The notes beneath the pieces were generated by a model. That model saw nothing but the letters and a program-made list of their open reading frames with translations. It was not told where the DNA came from and searched no databases. Positions 43,341-52,450 of a stretch of DNA of 64,000 bases are shown here, in pieces (the first letter of the stretch is position 1; each line of letters begins with the position of its first letter). The position numbers were made by a program, and so were the translations under genes. This DNA is from Algoriphagus kandeliae. Lineage in GTDB: Bacteria; Bacteroidota; Bacteroidia; Cytophagales; Cyclobacteriaceae. Where the stretch lies: the NCBI RefSeq assembly GCF_004571135.1, contig NZ_SPSB01000005.1, positions 62,001 to 126,000 of the forward strand, written 5' to 3'.

Positions 43341-43907
43341 ATGTCAGCATCCTATGACAAATACTATCAGACTCAAGATTTATTCGGAGATCCATATCCC
43401 GAATTGATTGAGTTTTTTGCTGCATATCCAAAAAAAGGGAAAGTACTTGACTTAGGTTGTGGGCAAGGTAGAGATGCGATTGCTTTGGCTCGAATTGGAT
43501 ATTCTGTAATAGGAATTGACCAATCAAAGGTTGGAATTGACCAAATGAACCGAATCGCTCAATCTGAAAATCTAAATTTGATCGGAAAAGTCGGTGATAT
43601 TTATTCTTTTAATCAATTTGTGGGATTTGATATTATCCTTCTCGATAGTATGTTTCATTTCACCAAAAAAGACAAGGGCAAGGAAATCGAATTGATTAAG
43701 AAAATTACTTCCCTGATGAAAAACGGGAGTTTAATAGTTGTTTGTATCCAAGATACGGGAAACAAAGTTCTATCTCTAAATGAGGCAATCGACTTTGAAA
43801 AACAACTTACAAGATTGATGGACATGAAATTCAGCTATTCTTTCGAAGACAAAAAAAGTGGACATAAATCCAAAACGGATTATAGAATGATAGCAGCTGA
43901 AAAATAA
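43341..43907 (+). CDS. Class I SAM-dependent methyltransferase
   Basis: 188 residues. Motif I is LDLGCGQGRDAIALAR (about 35-50), motif II IGIDQSKVG, and post-motif QFVGFDIILLDSMFHF. Resembles the TehB/UbiE-like small methyltransferase group; substrate unknown. It starts 21 bp after the inverted-repeat-bounded spacer. No obvious promoter consensus was found upstream. Confidence 0.88.
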   Translation: MSASYDKYYQTQDLFGDPYPELIEFFAAYPKKGKVLDLGCGQGRDAIALARIGYSVIGIDQSKVGIDQMNRIAQSENLNLIGKVGDIYSFNQFVGFDIILLDSMFHFTKKDKGKEIELIKKITSLMKNGSLIVVCIQDTGNKVLSLNEAIDFEKQLTRLMDMKFSYSFEDKKSGHKSKTDYRMIAAEK

Positions 43908-44147
43908 AATTCCACCCACATCAATAGCTTGAAATCATGTCGCTTTTTTCCACGGTTCCTAGCCTGACCGTAACTACCCTTACCTAAAACAAATCTGCTT
44001 ATACACAGAAAATGTACATTTCTGCACATCCTCGGTTTTAGCAAAAATTTGAGTAGGTAAAAGTCCTACTTGGTCAGTGTAAACCCAATTCGGATACTAT
44101 TTCGCAATTATTATTTCTTGGAATACTTTGGTCCTTGGAAGGATTTA
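43908..44147. other. Intergenic region with small palindromes
   Basis: 240 bp without an acceptable gene. It contains a perfect 12-bp palindrome AAATGTACATTT (44010-44021) and a hairpin AGTAGG-TAAAAGT-CCTACT (44052-44070). The base composition is mixed. No promoter or terminator of strong form was found. Confidence 0.4.
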
Positions 44148-45533
44148 TCAATCATTTCCAACAAAATTGGCTCTTCCAAAAAATCTTCGATTCACGAAGT
44201 TGTTGAGATTCGACCCAAATCGGTAATTCAATCCAAATCTGGAATCGATGGTATATGCAGAAGGAAGGGTTACTCTTCCGCTCAAAATATCCTGCTCAGT
44301 GAAATCCCCTGCTGCCAGATAAATCTGATCCTGTACGTAGTTACCTTCTACTCGCATGAAGATTGAAAAATTACCTGTGACTCGGACTTCTGCACTCACA
44401 TTCAAACCTGTGGTCCAAGAGCTAAAATCATCCAGATAATTTCTCAGTCTATACCCCACTTCCAAGTTACCCCAACGCTGATTTAGCCCTAGACTAGCTC
44501 TCAAACTATGGAGAACTCTGGTTTCTTCAGTCACACCGCTAATCGTTTCTTCGACATATCTATTATTCCGGACTTCAACCCCATAATTCACTCTCAGAAA
44601 TCTGGAATTCTGCTCTGATTCCGGAAAAAAATTGTACTCTACTGCTGGTCTAAATCTGGTCTGAAACTGATAATTAAAGCGGGTATTCTGAAGACCTTCT
44701 ATATCGTATCCATATGACCATTGGGGTGTAATAGACTTCACTAGCTGGTGACCAAAGCCAAATTCTGAAACATCAAAACTATTCTGAACTTCATCAATAA
44801 TCTGGTTACCATTTTCATCAAGAACAGGATTGCCATTTTCATCCACTCTTGGTTCTTTTTGAATTGTTCTTCTCAATCTTTCATCTATTCTACCCGAAAA
44901 ATTAATTTTCCATTCATCCGTAATACGGTTCACATTGATTTCTCCACCGACATTGATATCCCTGCTCAGTTCCTCAATTTCAATGTTCGCATCAGTACCA
45001 AAATTAAAAACCCAATAATTCCAAGGATCAACGGTTTCCTGTACCACATCTTCCACAATGCTCGCCCCAGTCTTCATGTCGATTTCGATCCCCTCTCCAG
45101 CTAGGGTTTTCGCAACATACGGAGCGAGACCTAACTTGATAAAGCGAGTAAGTTTTTCCCGCACTTCAAAGTCTGTATCCGTCTGTTTGTTATTTACATA
45201 AAGGGTGTCTGTTCTACCCGCATGTATATTTTGTTGACCTATGAATATAAGTTGATATTGTCTTCCACCCCCACCAGATCTGTTATTGTTAATCAGCACA
45301 AATACATCCGCCGATTCATTATCCAGGTAAAAGTCAACTGCGGTAATTTCCGTTCTGATAAAGTCCATATCGCAGCCTCCATCCCATCGTTCACAGCCAT
45401 CTATAAACACTCTGAGTTTATTCGGACGCTTGTTATTTTCAACCAACGTTTGACTCATTGATGGAGCTGCAAAAGCAAAGAAAGTAAGGAATAATAAAAT
45501 TGGTATTTTATTCATTTGATTGGATTTATTCAT
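44148..45533 (-). CDS. Outer-membrane beta-barrel protein with soluble N-terminal domain
   Basis: 461 residues from ATG 45533 (45515 is the alternative). Signal peptide about 1-25 (ends PSMSQ). Residues about 30-165 are a globular part (KLRVFIDGCERWDGGCDMDFIRTEI, with a Cys pair) and about 175-461 is a series of amphipathic strands with aromatic ends typical of a barrel, ending GRANFVGND. A loop contains the tandem DENGNPVLDENGNQIIDE. Function unknown; it may couple an assembly or CsgG-like module to a pore (inference). Confidence 0.7.
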   Translation of the reverse strand: MNKSNQMNKIPILLFLTFFAFAAPSMSQTLVENNKRPNKLRVFIDGCERWDGGCDMDFIRTEITAVDFYLDNESADVFVLINNNRSGGGGRQYQLIFIGQQNIHAGRTDTLYVNNKQTDTDFEVREKLTRFIKLGLAPYVAKTLAGEGIEIDMKTGASIVEDVVQETVDPWNYWVFNFGTDANIEIEELSRDINVGGEINVNRITDEWKINFSGRIDERLRRTIQKEPRVDENGNPVLDENGNQIIDEVQNSFDVSEFGFGHQLVKSITPQWSYGYDIEGLQNTRFNYQFQTRFRPAVEYNFFPESEQNSRFLRVNYGVEVRNNRYVEETISGVTEETRVLHSLRASLGLNQRWGNLEVGYRLRNYLDDFSSWTTGLNVSAEVRVTGNFSIFMRVEGNYVQDQIYLAAGDFTEQDILSGRVTLPSAYTIDSRFGLNYRFGSNLNNFVNRRFFGRANFVGND

Positions 45534-46197
45534 GTTGATCGATTCCTTTCGATCGCAATTGAATGCAAGTTTCAAACCTTGTTACCATATTTCTCGCATT
45601 ATTGTTTGAAAATGAATGTTCGTTTTACACAAAAGGAGTTGGGAAAACAACACTCAGTCAACGATTCTCATTTGCTTGAATCAGCCATTTAATCTTCTCT
45701 TTCCTGAGAGTGAAAAAGGATTTTTGGCAAGCACACAATTTGGATGCAAGAATATTTCACGGACAATAATTTAAAGATACCCGCAAATTACGTGTGTATA
45801 CAATTAATATGAGCATTAACGGCACTTTAGATATTCGAGCGGTAAGGTTTATAATCAACTCCTCAAAACAGCCCACTCATCTTTAAAATAAAATAACGCA
45901 ACACTTTTTCAAGTACTTGGAGTTTAAAAAACTTAGTTATTTCAATTTTTCTTCTTGTTCTTAAGTCGGTTCTCAGATCATTTAAAATATAAATTTATGA
46001 TATGTAGTGGCCAAAATCGGATGAATAACCACTTGGATATTGGAAATGGTTTGATTTGAATAAGAATGATGAATTCACAATCACTTTAAGTCCAGAAATG
46101 CACGAATTGTACTTTACACGCAGGAAACCCGAAGAGGAAAAAATTATTTCGTATCACAACTGGGGCACATCCTCATTTTAGTTGTAAGCCAATTCCC
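45534..46197. other. Mostly non-coding gap, 664 bp
   Basis: Contains no gene that can be supported in full. From 45576 to 46028 the DNA is AT-rich with stops in every frame; from 46029 there is a 50-codon open stretch described as a gene remnant. No terminator or promoter of consensus form was found. It separates the barrel gene from the AddB-like gene. Confidence 0.5.
46029..46181 (+). pseudogene. Remnant resembling a TolB/PD40 beta-propeller gene
   Basis: 50 codons without start read PLGYWKWFDLNKNDEF... and include TITLSPEMHELYFTRR, the signature of WD40-like (PD40) repeats such as LSPDGKELYFTR, followed by a TAG stop at 46179-46181. The frame is closed by a TAA just upstream and there is no plausible ribosome site, so this is best read as the decayed 3' end of a propeller protein. 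Confidence 0.45.
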
Positions 46198-49035
46198 TCA
46201 CCTCCCACAAATCTCCTTATAAGCACAGTACTTACATTTGTCTTCATCTTCAGTTTGTGAAAATGGAATATCTGGATTTAGGATTTCACCAAGCATACCC
46301 GTTAACCCTGATACAAACTCCTCTTCCACTTCTTTATAATCATGGATTTCTTTTCCATCCATCTGAAGGAAAGGATTGAACTTTGGATTATAGATTTCCC
46401 GAATATTGAAAATTCCCGGCTTCAATGGTTTTTGATTTTCAGGATGCTCGAATTGATAGAAATAGGCGTACAATAAAGTCTGCATGGCTGCCTTATTTCG
46501 CTTTTTCTCATCTCTATCAAATAAGGAGGCAATTGATAAAACCTTCTTGTCGTCTTTTCCAGTTTTATAATCAATTAACCGAACTACCCCATCTTTGAAA
46601 TCAACTCGGTCTATCACTCCCTGAAGTGCAAAATTCACAATCCCATCTTTAGTTTCTACAGGAATACTTGCTGGCACATTCTTTTCCACTCCCAAAATCG
46701 TGAACTCACCATTTTCCTGATCGTATTTGAGAATTGCTTCTAGGTACTTGATAAAAATCTCTCGAGCTATCTCTAGTTGCCCTGAATACTCCATGGGCTT
46801 CCCATCCTCTACTTTATAAAAATTCCGAATAGCCTGATCAACTGCCTTGGAAACCTGAGGAAGCAATCGATTGATTTCATGGGGATCAATTTTTCTGGGA
46901 GATTTGGATTCATCCAAACCATAAATTGTCTCTACTGCACTGTGCAAAATCGTCCCAAATGTTGAAGGATCAATCTCAGTAACAACCTCTTCTCGCTCTT
47001 TTAAGCCTGCCCCATAGCGGAAGTAAAATTTCAACCGACAATCCAAATACATGTTCAAAGCAGAAGCCGAAAGTGGCCGATTCTTGTCATCCGGATGATC
47101 TTTGGCCAAAAAAGCCTTCATGTCATTTAATACTTCGGGGGTCTTCTGCACCTCAATTTTCTTAGGTGGGGTCAAGCCCACCGGAACCATTGCAATCTCA
47201 GGTCCGGCAACTCCCATTTCAGCTTGCATTTGTTGGAGAAAACGGCTCATTTCGCCGGCTTTTCCTTGGTCCGCTGCGGTAGTATAAATAAAATGAACCT
47301 CCTCTGCCCTATGCAAAAGCCTGTAAAAAGTATAGGCATAAATAGCGTCATTCTGCTCCTGAACTGGAAGCCCAAAAGCTCGTCGTAGATTAAAAGGAAT
47401 CATGGAATTGATCCCGCCTCCTGGAGGGAAGCTCCCTTCATTCAGATCGCATATAATTACCCTTCGGAAGTCCAAGTTTCTGGATTCCAACACCCCCATC
47501 ATCTGTAATCCCTGCAATGGCTCCCCTTCAAATGGGAGCTTGAGTTCTCTGAAAATCTGCCGAAACAGTTTCAGCACAAAATCAATCTTCAAAGGTTTTG
47601 ATTGATTTCCCTGAAAAATCTCCTTAATTCGATTAAGCTGCTTGAAAGCCTGGAATAAATAAGATCGTTGCACCTCATCATCCTGAAGCTCCATGGCCAA
47701 GTGCTCCATCAAATTTCCCAAATAGTCAAAGATTTCTGATGGATCAACTTGTTGGAAAACCAATTGTGACAATTTGGATTGCCCTATCAAAAGGTTCTCA
47801 GGTATCTCTAAAAGGTTTTCTCCTTTGATTTTCTCCAGTAAAGCTTGAAAATGATCTGGATCTTCTTTCAATAAATAAGGAAATGAAAGCAAATCCGTAA
47901 CCGGTTTATGGTAAAAAGTTGCCACTCCTTCCCGAATCTTGACATAGCGTTGCAAGTCCAAAACCGCATCTAAAAAAGCATAAACTGGAGCATTTCGCAC
48001 AGGATAACCCATGGTAACATTCAGCTTGTCGATCTGAAGGGGCAAAGTGTGAAGAACCGGAAAGAGCATCTGCTCATCCGGTAAAATAATCACCGTTTCT
48101 TCCAAGGCCTCCCCTGTCGGAATTTCTTCCAAAAGCTTCCCAACTAAATTCGCCTGATTGGTTTTCAAAGGGATGGAGTGAACATGAATGCTGTCTTTTT
48201 TAAGCCGAATTCGATCTGGGATTTCTTCCGGAAATGTCTTTCCAAAAATGGAGTCTTTCTGATAATCCCTAAAAAACAATCCGGCTTCCTGAAGTGGATC
48301 CTTCAAATAATATTGATCCAAATCCCAAAATATTTCTGCTCCAAATTCTTTGACGTAATGACCGATCAGCCTTTCTTCAGCGAGCGTAAATGCATTAAAA
48401 CCAATGAATATATAATGCTTTTTAGGCTTCTCGATTGCTTCTAAATTTTCTACAACCTGTCGATATAATTGGCCTGAATAGGCTAAACCAGCAGTTTTCA
48501 ATCTATGTTGGAAGTCCTCATACAAGCGACCCAAAATCTGCCAGAATCTTAAAAACTTTTGTTTCTCCTGATCATTTTGCCTTTCAAAAGCCAACCAAAA
48601 CTGTGAAATCAAATCACGCTGCTCCTCTGTTAAGAAGCTTAAATCGGATTCAAACTCTTTGATTTCGGCTAAATTCTGATACAATACTTTCGCCGGAGCC
48701 ATAAACTGGTCCAGGTCATTGAAATCTTTGAGAATCAACTCTCCCCAAAAATAAAATCGATCAAAATCCTCCGGTTCCTCCTGAATCTGCATATACAATT
48801 CATACAACTCAAAAATCAAGGTCAAATCATCCGCAGGAGTATTTCCGGCCAAGCCATAGAAAACCTGTTCAATCGTTTTGACTTCCGGCATCCAAACTGG
48901 ATGATCGATCAATTCTCCCAGATACTTGGTGAAAAACAATCCCGCTCTTCGGTTTGGCAATACCACTACCAACTCCTCTAATTTTTGAGAAGAGTCCAGA
49001 AGTTTCTGAGCAGTTTCTTTCAAAAATGGAATCAT
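46198..49035 (-). CDS. addB: AddB-like PD-(D/E)xK nuclease/recombination subunit
   Basis: 945 residues. N-terminal inactive helicase-like part, then a RecB-type nuclease: SASALNMYLDCRLKFYFRYG (about 660-680, first Fe-S Cys), GVIDRVDFKDGVVRLIDYKTG (nuclease D and E-x-K region) and C-terminal CKYCAYKEIC (C-x2-C-x5-C), so the four cysteines of the AddB/Cas4 [4Fe-4S] cluster are present. Length and order match AddB of AddAB in double-strand-break repair. It follows addA by 4-bp overlap. Confidence 0.92.
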   Translation of the reverse strand: MIPFLKETAQKLLDSSQKLEELVVVLPNRRAGLFFTKYLGELIDHPVWMPEVKTIEQVFYGLAGNTPADDLTLIFELYELYMQIQEEPEDFDRFYFWGELILKDFNDLDQFMAPAKVLYQNLAEIKEFESDLSFLTEEQRDLISQFWLAFERQNDQEKQKFLRFWQILGRLYEDFQHRLKTAGLAYSGQLYRQVVENLEAIEKPKKHYIFIGFNAFTLAEERLIGHYVKEFGAEIFWDLDQYYLKDPLQEAGLFFRDYQKDSIFGKTFPEEIPDRIRLKKDSIHVHSIPLKTNQANLVGKLLEEIPTGEALEETVIILPDEQMLFPVLHTLPLQIDKLNVTMGYPVRNAPVYAFLDAVLDLQRYVKIREGVATFYHKPVTDLLSFPYLLKEDPDHFQALLEKIKGENLLEIPENLLIGQSKLSQLVFQQVDPSEIFDYLGNLMEHLAMELQDDEVQRSYLFQAFKQLNRIKEIFQGNQSKPLKIDFVLKLFRQIFRELKLPFEGEPLQGLQMMGVLESRNLDFRRVIICDLNEGSFPPGGGINSMIPFNLRRAFGLPVQEQNDAIYAYTFYRLLHRAEEVHFIYTTAADQGKAGEMSRFLQQMQAEMGVAGPEIAMVPVGLTPPKKIEVQKTPEVLNDMKAFLAKDHPDDKNRPLSASALNMYLDCRLKFYFRYGAGLKEREEVVTEIDPSTFGTILHSAVETIYGLDESKSPRKIDPHEINRLLPQVSKAVDQAIRNFYKVEDGKPMEYSGQLEIAREIFIKYLEAILKYDQENGEFTILGVEKNVPASIPVETKDGIVNFALQGVIDRVDFKDGVVRLIDYKTGKDDKKVLSIASLFDRDEKKRNKAAMQTLLYAYFYQFEHPENQKPLKPGIFNIREIYNPKFNPFLQMDGKEIHDYKEVEEEFVSGLTGMLGEILNPDIPFSQTEDEDKCKYCAYKEICGR

Positions 49036-52000
49036 ACTTCAATAATTTCTGTGGGTTCCAAATAGCACAAAAAGCCTTTCACCGGTTTTTGACTCAACTG
49101 ATTAACTAATCCCATATATTCTTTGACTTGCTGATGATGAGAGGCATATTTCTCACCGGTTTTAAAATCCACCACCAGAACTTCCTTTTCACCGATCAAG
49201 ACTCGATCCGGTCTCCTTTGATTGCCTCCAGGCAATAAAATACCTTGTTCTGCCATCGTGAGATATTCCCCGCCGAACCAACTTTGAAACTGAGGTATTT
49301 CGAATAATTTTTTCAATTGATCGCCAACTTCTTGGGCGGTATCATGGTTAATTCTCCCCTCAAAAGTGTATTGTTGAAGAAGTAACTCGGCATCTTGTTG
49401 GGTTTGGGAAGCAGCCAAAAGTTCATGAACGATTACGCCTAATTTTCTTTGTGCGCGAGCTTGTAGCCCATCTCCCGAAAAATCCCATGCAATGGTTTTG
49501 GTTTTGAGTTTGCTTCTCCAATCCTGAGTTTCCCATCTCAGTGGCTTTGGCACAAAAGTATGCTGCTCCTTTCCAAGCTTTGAAGAAATCCATTCTCCTG
49601 CTTCAAATACCAAGTTTTCTGCATCCCAATTTTGATTTAAAGTGAATTCAGGAATTTCGAACCCAGCCGAAAATAGGGTGTAAAGTATATTTCCTGTAGA
49701 CTTTTGGCTGACACCAGATGTTTTGCTATTTGTAAAATTAGCATATCCCCAAATAACTTCTTCAGCCCTCGTAAAAGCCACATAGAGCATATTCAGAGAA
49801 TCCAAATAGGCCAGTCTGACCTCATCTTCATAGGCTTTGGAAAAATGAGACCCCTTTAAAGTGCTTCCATGAGTTAAAGGGACGATAGTTTCACTCGCGT
49901 CAAACTTAAAAGGAGACCAGATAATGGGAGCTTGAAGTCCAGAGGAAACGATACCCCAATCCAAAAAAGGCATAATTACCACCTTGTATTGAAGTCCTTT
50001 GGATTTATGAATCGTCAAAATCCGCATGGCATCATGATCTTCTGGAATCTTGACTGTTCGCTTTTTACTGTTTAATTCCCACCAATCAAGAAATCCAACC
50101 AAGTCCGCTCGGTTCTTTTTCACAAAATCAAAAACCGCCTCTTTGAAACCTGATATATAAGCTAGATCGGCTTGAATCTCCATTAAGCCCAAAAACTCAA
50201 TACTTTCCTCCATCAATTCCAATAAAGGTAACTGGAGAAATTCATTCAGCTTGGATAGAAGTTCTTCATCCTTGGATTTGAGCTCAGGCACTTGCTTGAA
50301 CTTATGAAAAAGCTCATGAGAAAATGGAATGTCGTGCAGCAAAGCATAATAATACCAAGCTGTTTTCAGCGCCACCCGATCAGCTGGATTACTCAGATAT
50401 TTCCAAAGTGCCAACAAGCATTTTACCGCAGCGGATTTATCCAAAAAGAGGGATTCCTCGGAAAGTACATCAAAGCGATAACCGGAATCTGGATTATCCC
50501 TATCATAGGCCATTAAATGGTCTGCTATCTCAACACCTTGGGAATTTTTTCGAACCAGAAAAGCGATATCTTTCAATTGATAGCCCTTTTCCTGCAAATC
50601 CATTACTACCTGAGGGAGTTTGTCCAAAACACCTTCTTCATCCTCTTCTTCCTCATTGTCGGATTGATAGCTTGATCTCGCTGGTTTTTCTGTGAATTCA
50701 ATCCGAATTTTCCCTTGAAAATCCATTTGCAATTTCTTCTCTGGAATTTCTTGCTTAGCCTCCTTAAAGGCATCGGAAAGCAGGGATTTCGAATCAATGC
50801 CAAATTCTCTTTCCATCCCATCCTCCATCAATGCAGGAAGAGCCCCAAAAACAGAATTGTTAAACCGAATGATACCGGGAAGACTTCGGAAATTGGTAGC
50901 CAGGTTCATTACTTCGATATAGGAACTAGGGATTTGATTTTGCACCTCTTTAAGCAACAACTCCAACTTCCCTCCTCGCCAGCGATATATGGACTGCTTT
51001 ACATCGCCAACCAGCAAGTTGGTATTCCCTGAAGCCAAAGAGTTTTCGAGTAATGGCTTGAAACTTGTCCATTGGAATTCAGAAGTATCCTGAAACTCGT
51101 CAATCAGGAAGTTTCTGTACTGATTCCCGATTTTTTCATAGATAAATGGCGCATCATTATCCTTGGTGATTTCCTGTAAAAAGTCATTCACATCAGAAAT
51201 CAAGAGAATACCTTCTTCATCTTTAAGCTCTCGAAGCTCAAGAATCAAGTCCTTAAAAACACCAAAGGCATTTAGATTTTTGCGAACAACCTCCAGCGTA
51301 TTCCAATGCTTTAACTTTTCGGGTAATTTTATAAGAAGGTCTCTTAATCCCGCATCAGCAGCTCCACAAATTGAGGAAGCTTTAGGATTGTTTTTACCCG
51401 AATACCAAGTTTCAACCCCATGAATTTTATCCCATTGCTTTTCTGTAGGTTGTGTAAATGGTTCACCTTCTTTTCCAAGCTTGGAAAGACGAATCACAAA
51501 ATTATTAGAACCTCCACCCCCAGAAAAATCCGTCCACTCCAATCCATTCTCCAGTCGGATTTCTTCAGCTTTTAGCCGCATAGATTCTGCCTCAGCTTTT
51601 AATTTGGACTGTTCTTGATAGATGTGTTTTCGGAATTCACCAAAAAATCCTTCCCTAGCTACGCTTTGCTGGAACAGCTGTCTATAGGCTTTGAAGCCTT
51701 CCTTAAAAATTTCACTTCCTAGACTTTTGATTCCAGTCCTGACATCCCATGATTTTTCATTTTCAATCTGTTCTTTGGCGTATTCCACCAACCAGCTTCT
51801 CAGGTTTTTGTCCTGATTTACTTTCTCAACAATCCGATCAACCAATCTTTCCAAAACTGCATCGACATCCAGTTCTAGATCAAACTTGGCCTGTAAGTCC
51901 ATTTCTCTGGCAAAAGAGCGAATCACTCTCTGGAAAAATGAATCAATCGTACTCACGGCGAAATATCCATAGCCATGCAAAATGTGAAGTAGTGTTTCCC

Positions 52001-52286
52001 TCGCTCTAGCTTGAAGTTCTGCTGGCTTTAAACCCAGAGAACCCATCAGAGCTTTTTCTAAATCACCTGTTGGATTTACTTCATGACTCAATTGATTCAG
52101 AACTTTCAAAATCCGCTCCTTCATCTCCTGAGTGGCCTTGTTGGTGAAGGTGACCGCCAAAATCTGTTTAAAAGCTACTTTGGGCTCCTGAAGGGCTAGC
52201 TTTAAATACTCAAGAGTCAAGGTGTAAGTCTTGCCGGAACCCGCTGAGGATTTGTATATGATAAATGGTTTGTTAGAGGTATCCAT
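49032..52286 (-). CDS. addA: AddA-like UvrD/RecB helicase-nuclease
   Basis: 1084 residues. SF1A helicase: Walker A SSAGSGKTYTL (12-22), motif II region FLIDEFQDTSEFQW (about 390-403), motif III-like GDVKQSIYRWRGG, and late motif HKSKGLQYKVVI. The C-terminus carries a RecB-type nuclease motif (VLVVDFKTGEKY). Works with the AddB-like partner to resect double-strand breaks. Its stop overlaps the addB start by 4 bp and a 164-bp gap separates it from the divergent GH67 gene. Confidence 0.95.
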   Translation of the reverse strand: MDTSNKPFIIYKSSAGSGKTYTLTLEYLKLALQEPKVAFKQILAVTFTNKATQEMKERILKVLNQLSHEVNPTGDLEKALMGSLGLKPAELQARARETLLHILHGYGYFAVSTIDSFFQRVIRSFAREMDLQAKFDLELDVDAVLERLVDRIVEKVNQDKNLRSWLVEYAKEQIENEKSWDVRTGIKSLGSEIFKEGFKAYRQLFQQSVAREGFFGEFRKHIYQEQSKLKAEAESMRLKAEEIRLENGLEWTDFSGGGGSNNFVIRLSKLGKEGEPFTQPTEKQWDKIHGVETWYSGKNNPKASSICGAADAGLRDLLIKLPEKLKHWNTLEVVRKNLNAFGVFKDLILELRELKDEEGILLISDVNDFLQEITKDNDAPFIYEKIGNQYRNFLIDEFQDTSEFQWTSFKPLLENSLASGNTNLLVGDVKQSIYRWRGGKLELLLKEVQNQIPSSYIEVMNLATNFRSLPGIIRFNNSVFGALPALMEDGMEREFGIDSKSLLSDAFKEAKQEIPEKKLQMDFQGKIRIEFTEKPARSSYQSDNEEEEDEEGVLDKLPQVVMDLQEKGYQLKDIAFLVRKNSQGVEIADHLMAYDRDNPDSGYRFDVLSEESLFLDKSAAVKCLLALWKYLSNPADRVALKTAWYYYALLHDIPFSHELFHKFKQVPELKSKDEELLSKLNEFLQLPLLELMEESIEFLGLMEIQADLAYISGFKEAVFDFVKKNRADLVGFLDWWELNSKKRTVKIPEDHDAMRILTIHKSKGLQYKVVIMPFLDWGIVSSGLQAPIIWSPFKFDASETIVPLTHGSTLKGSHFSKAYEDEVRLAYLDSLNMLYVAFTRAEEVIWGYANFTNSKTSGVSQKSTGNILYTLFSAGFEIPEFTLNQNWDAENLVFEAGEWISSKLGKEQHTFVPKPLRWETQDWRSKLKTKTIAWDFSGDGLQARAQRKLGVIVHELLAASQTQQDAELLLQQYTFEGRINHDTAQEVGDQLKKLFEIPQFQSWFGGEYLTMAEQGILLPGGNQRRPDRVLIGEKEVLVVDFKTGEKYASHHQQVKEYMGLVNQLSQKPVKGFLCYLEPTEIIEV

Positions 52287-52450
52287 ACTTTAAAAATCGG
52301 ACTTCTAAGATAGAAAAGTCAAAAACTAATTCTCCTATTGATGACAGCAAATGTCACAGAAAGCTATCTAAAAAACCCAAGCCGTTCCTCCAAAAACCCA
52401 TAGCAAATCCTGCCAATTTTTTGCATTTTCCAAACCGAAACAATAAACCT

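Noticed and set aside
44070-44366. 98-codon plus-strand open frame
   Set aside because: It lies largely opposite the barrel gene (44148-45533) and has no ribosome site or family signature.
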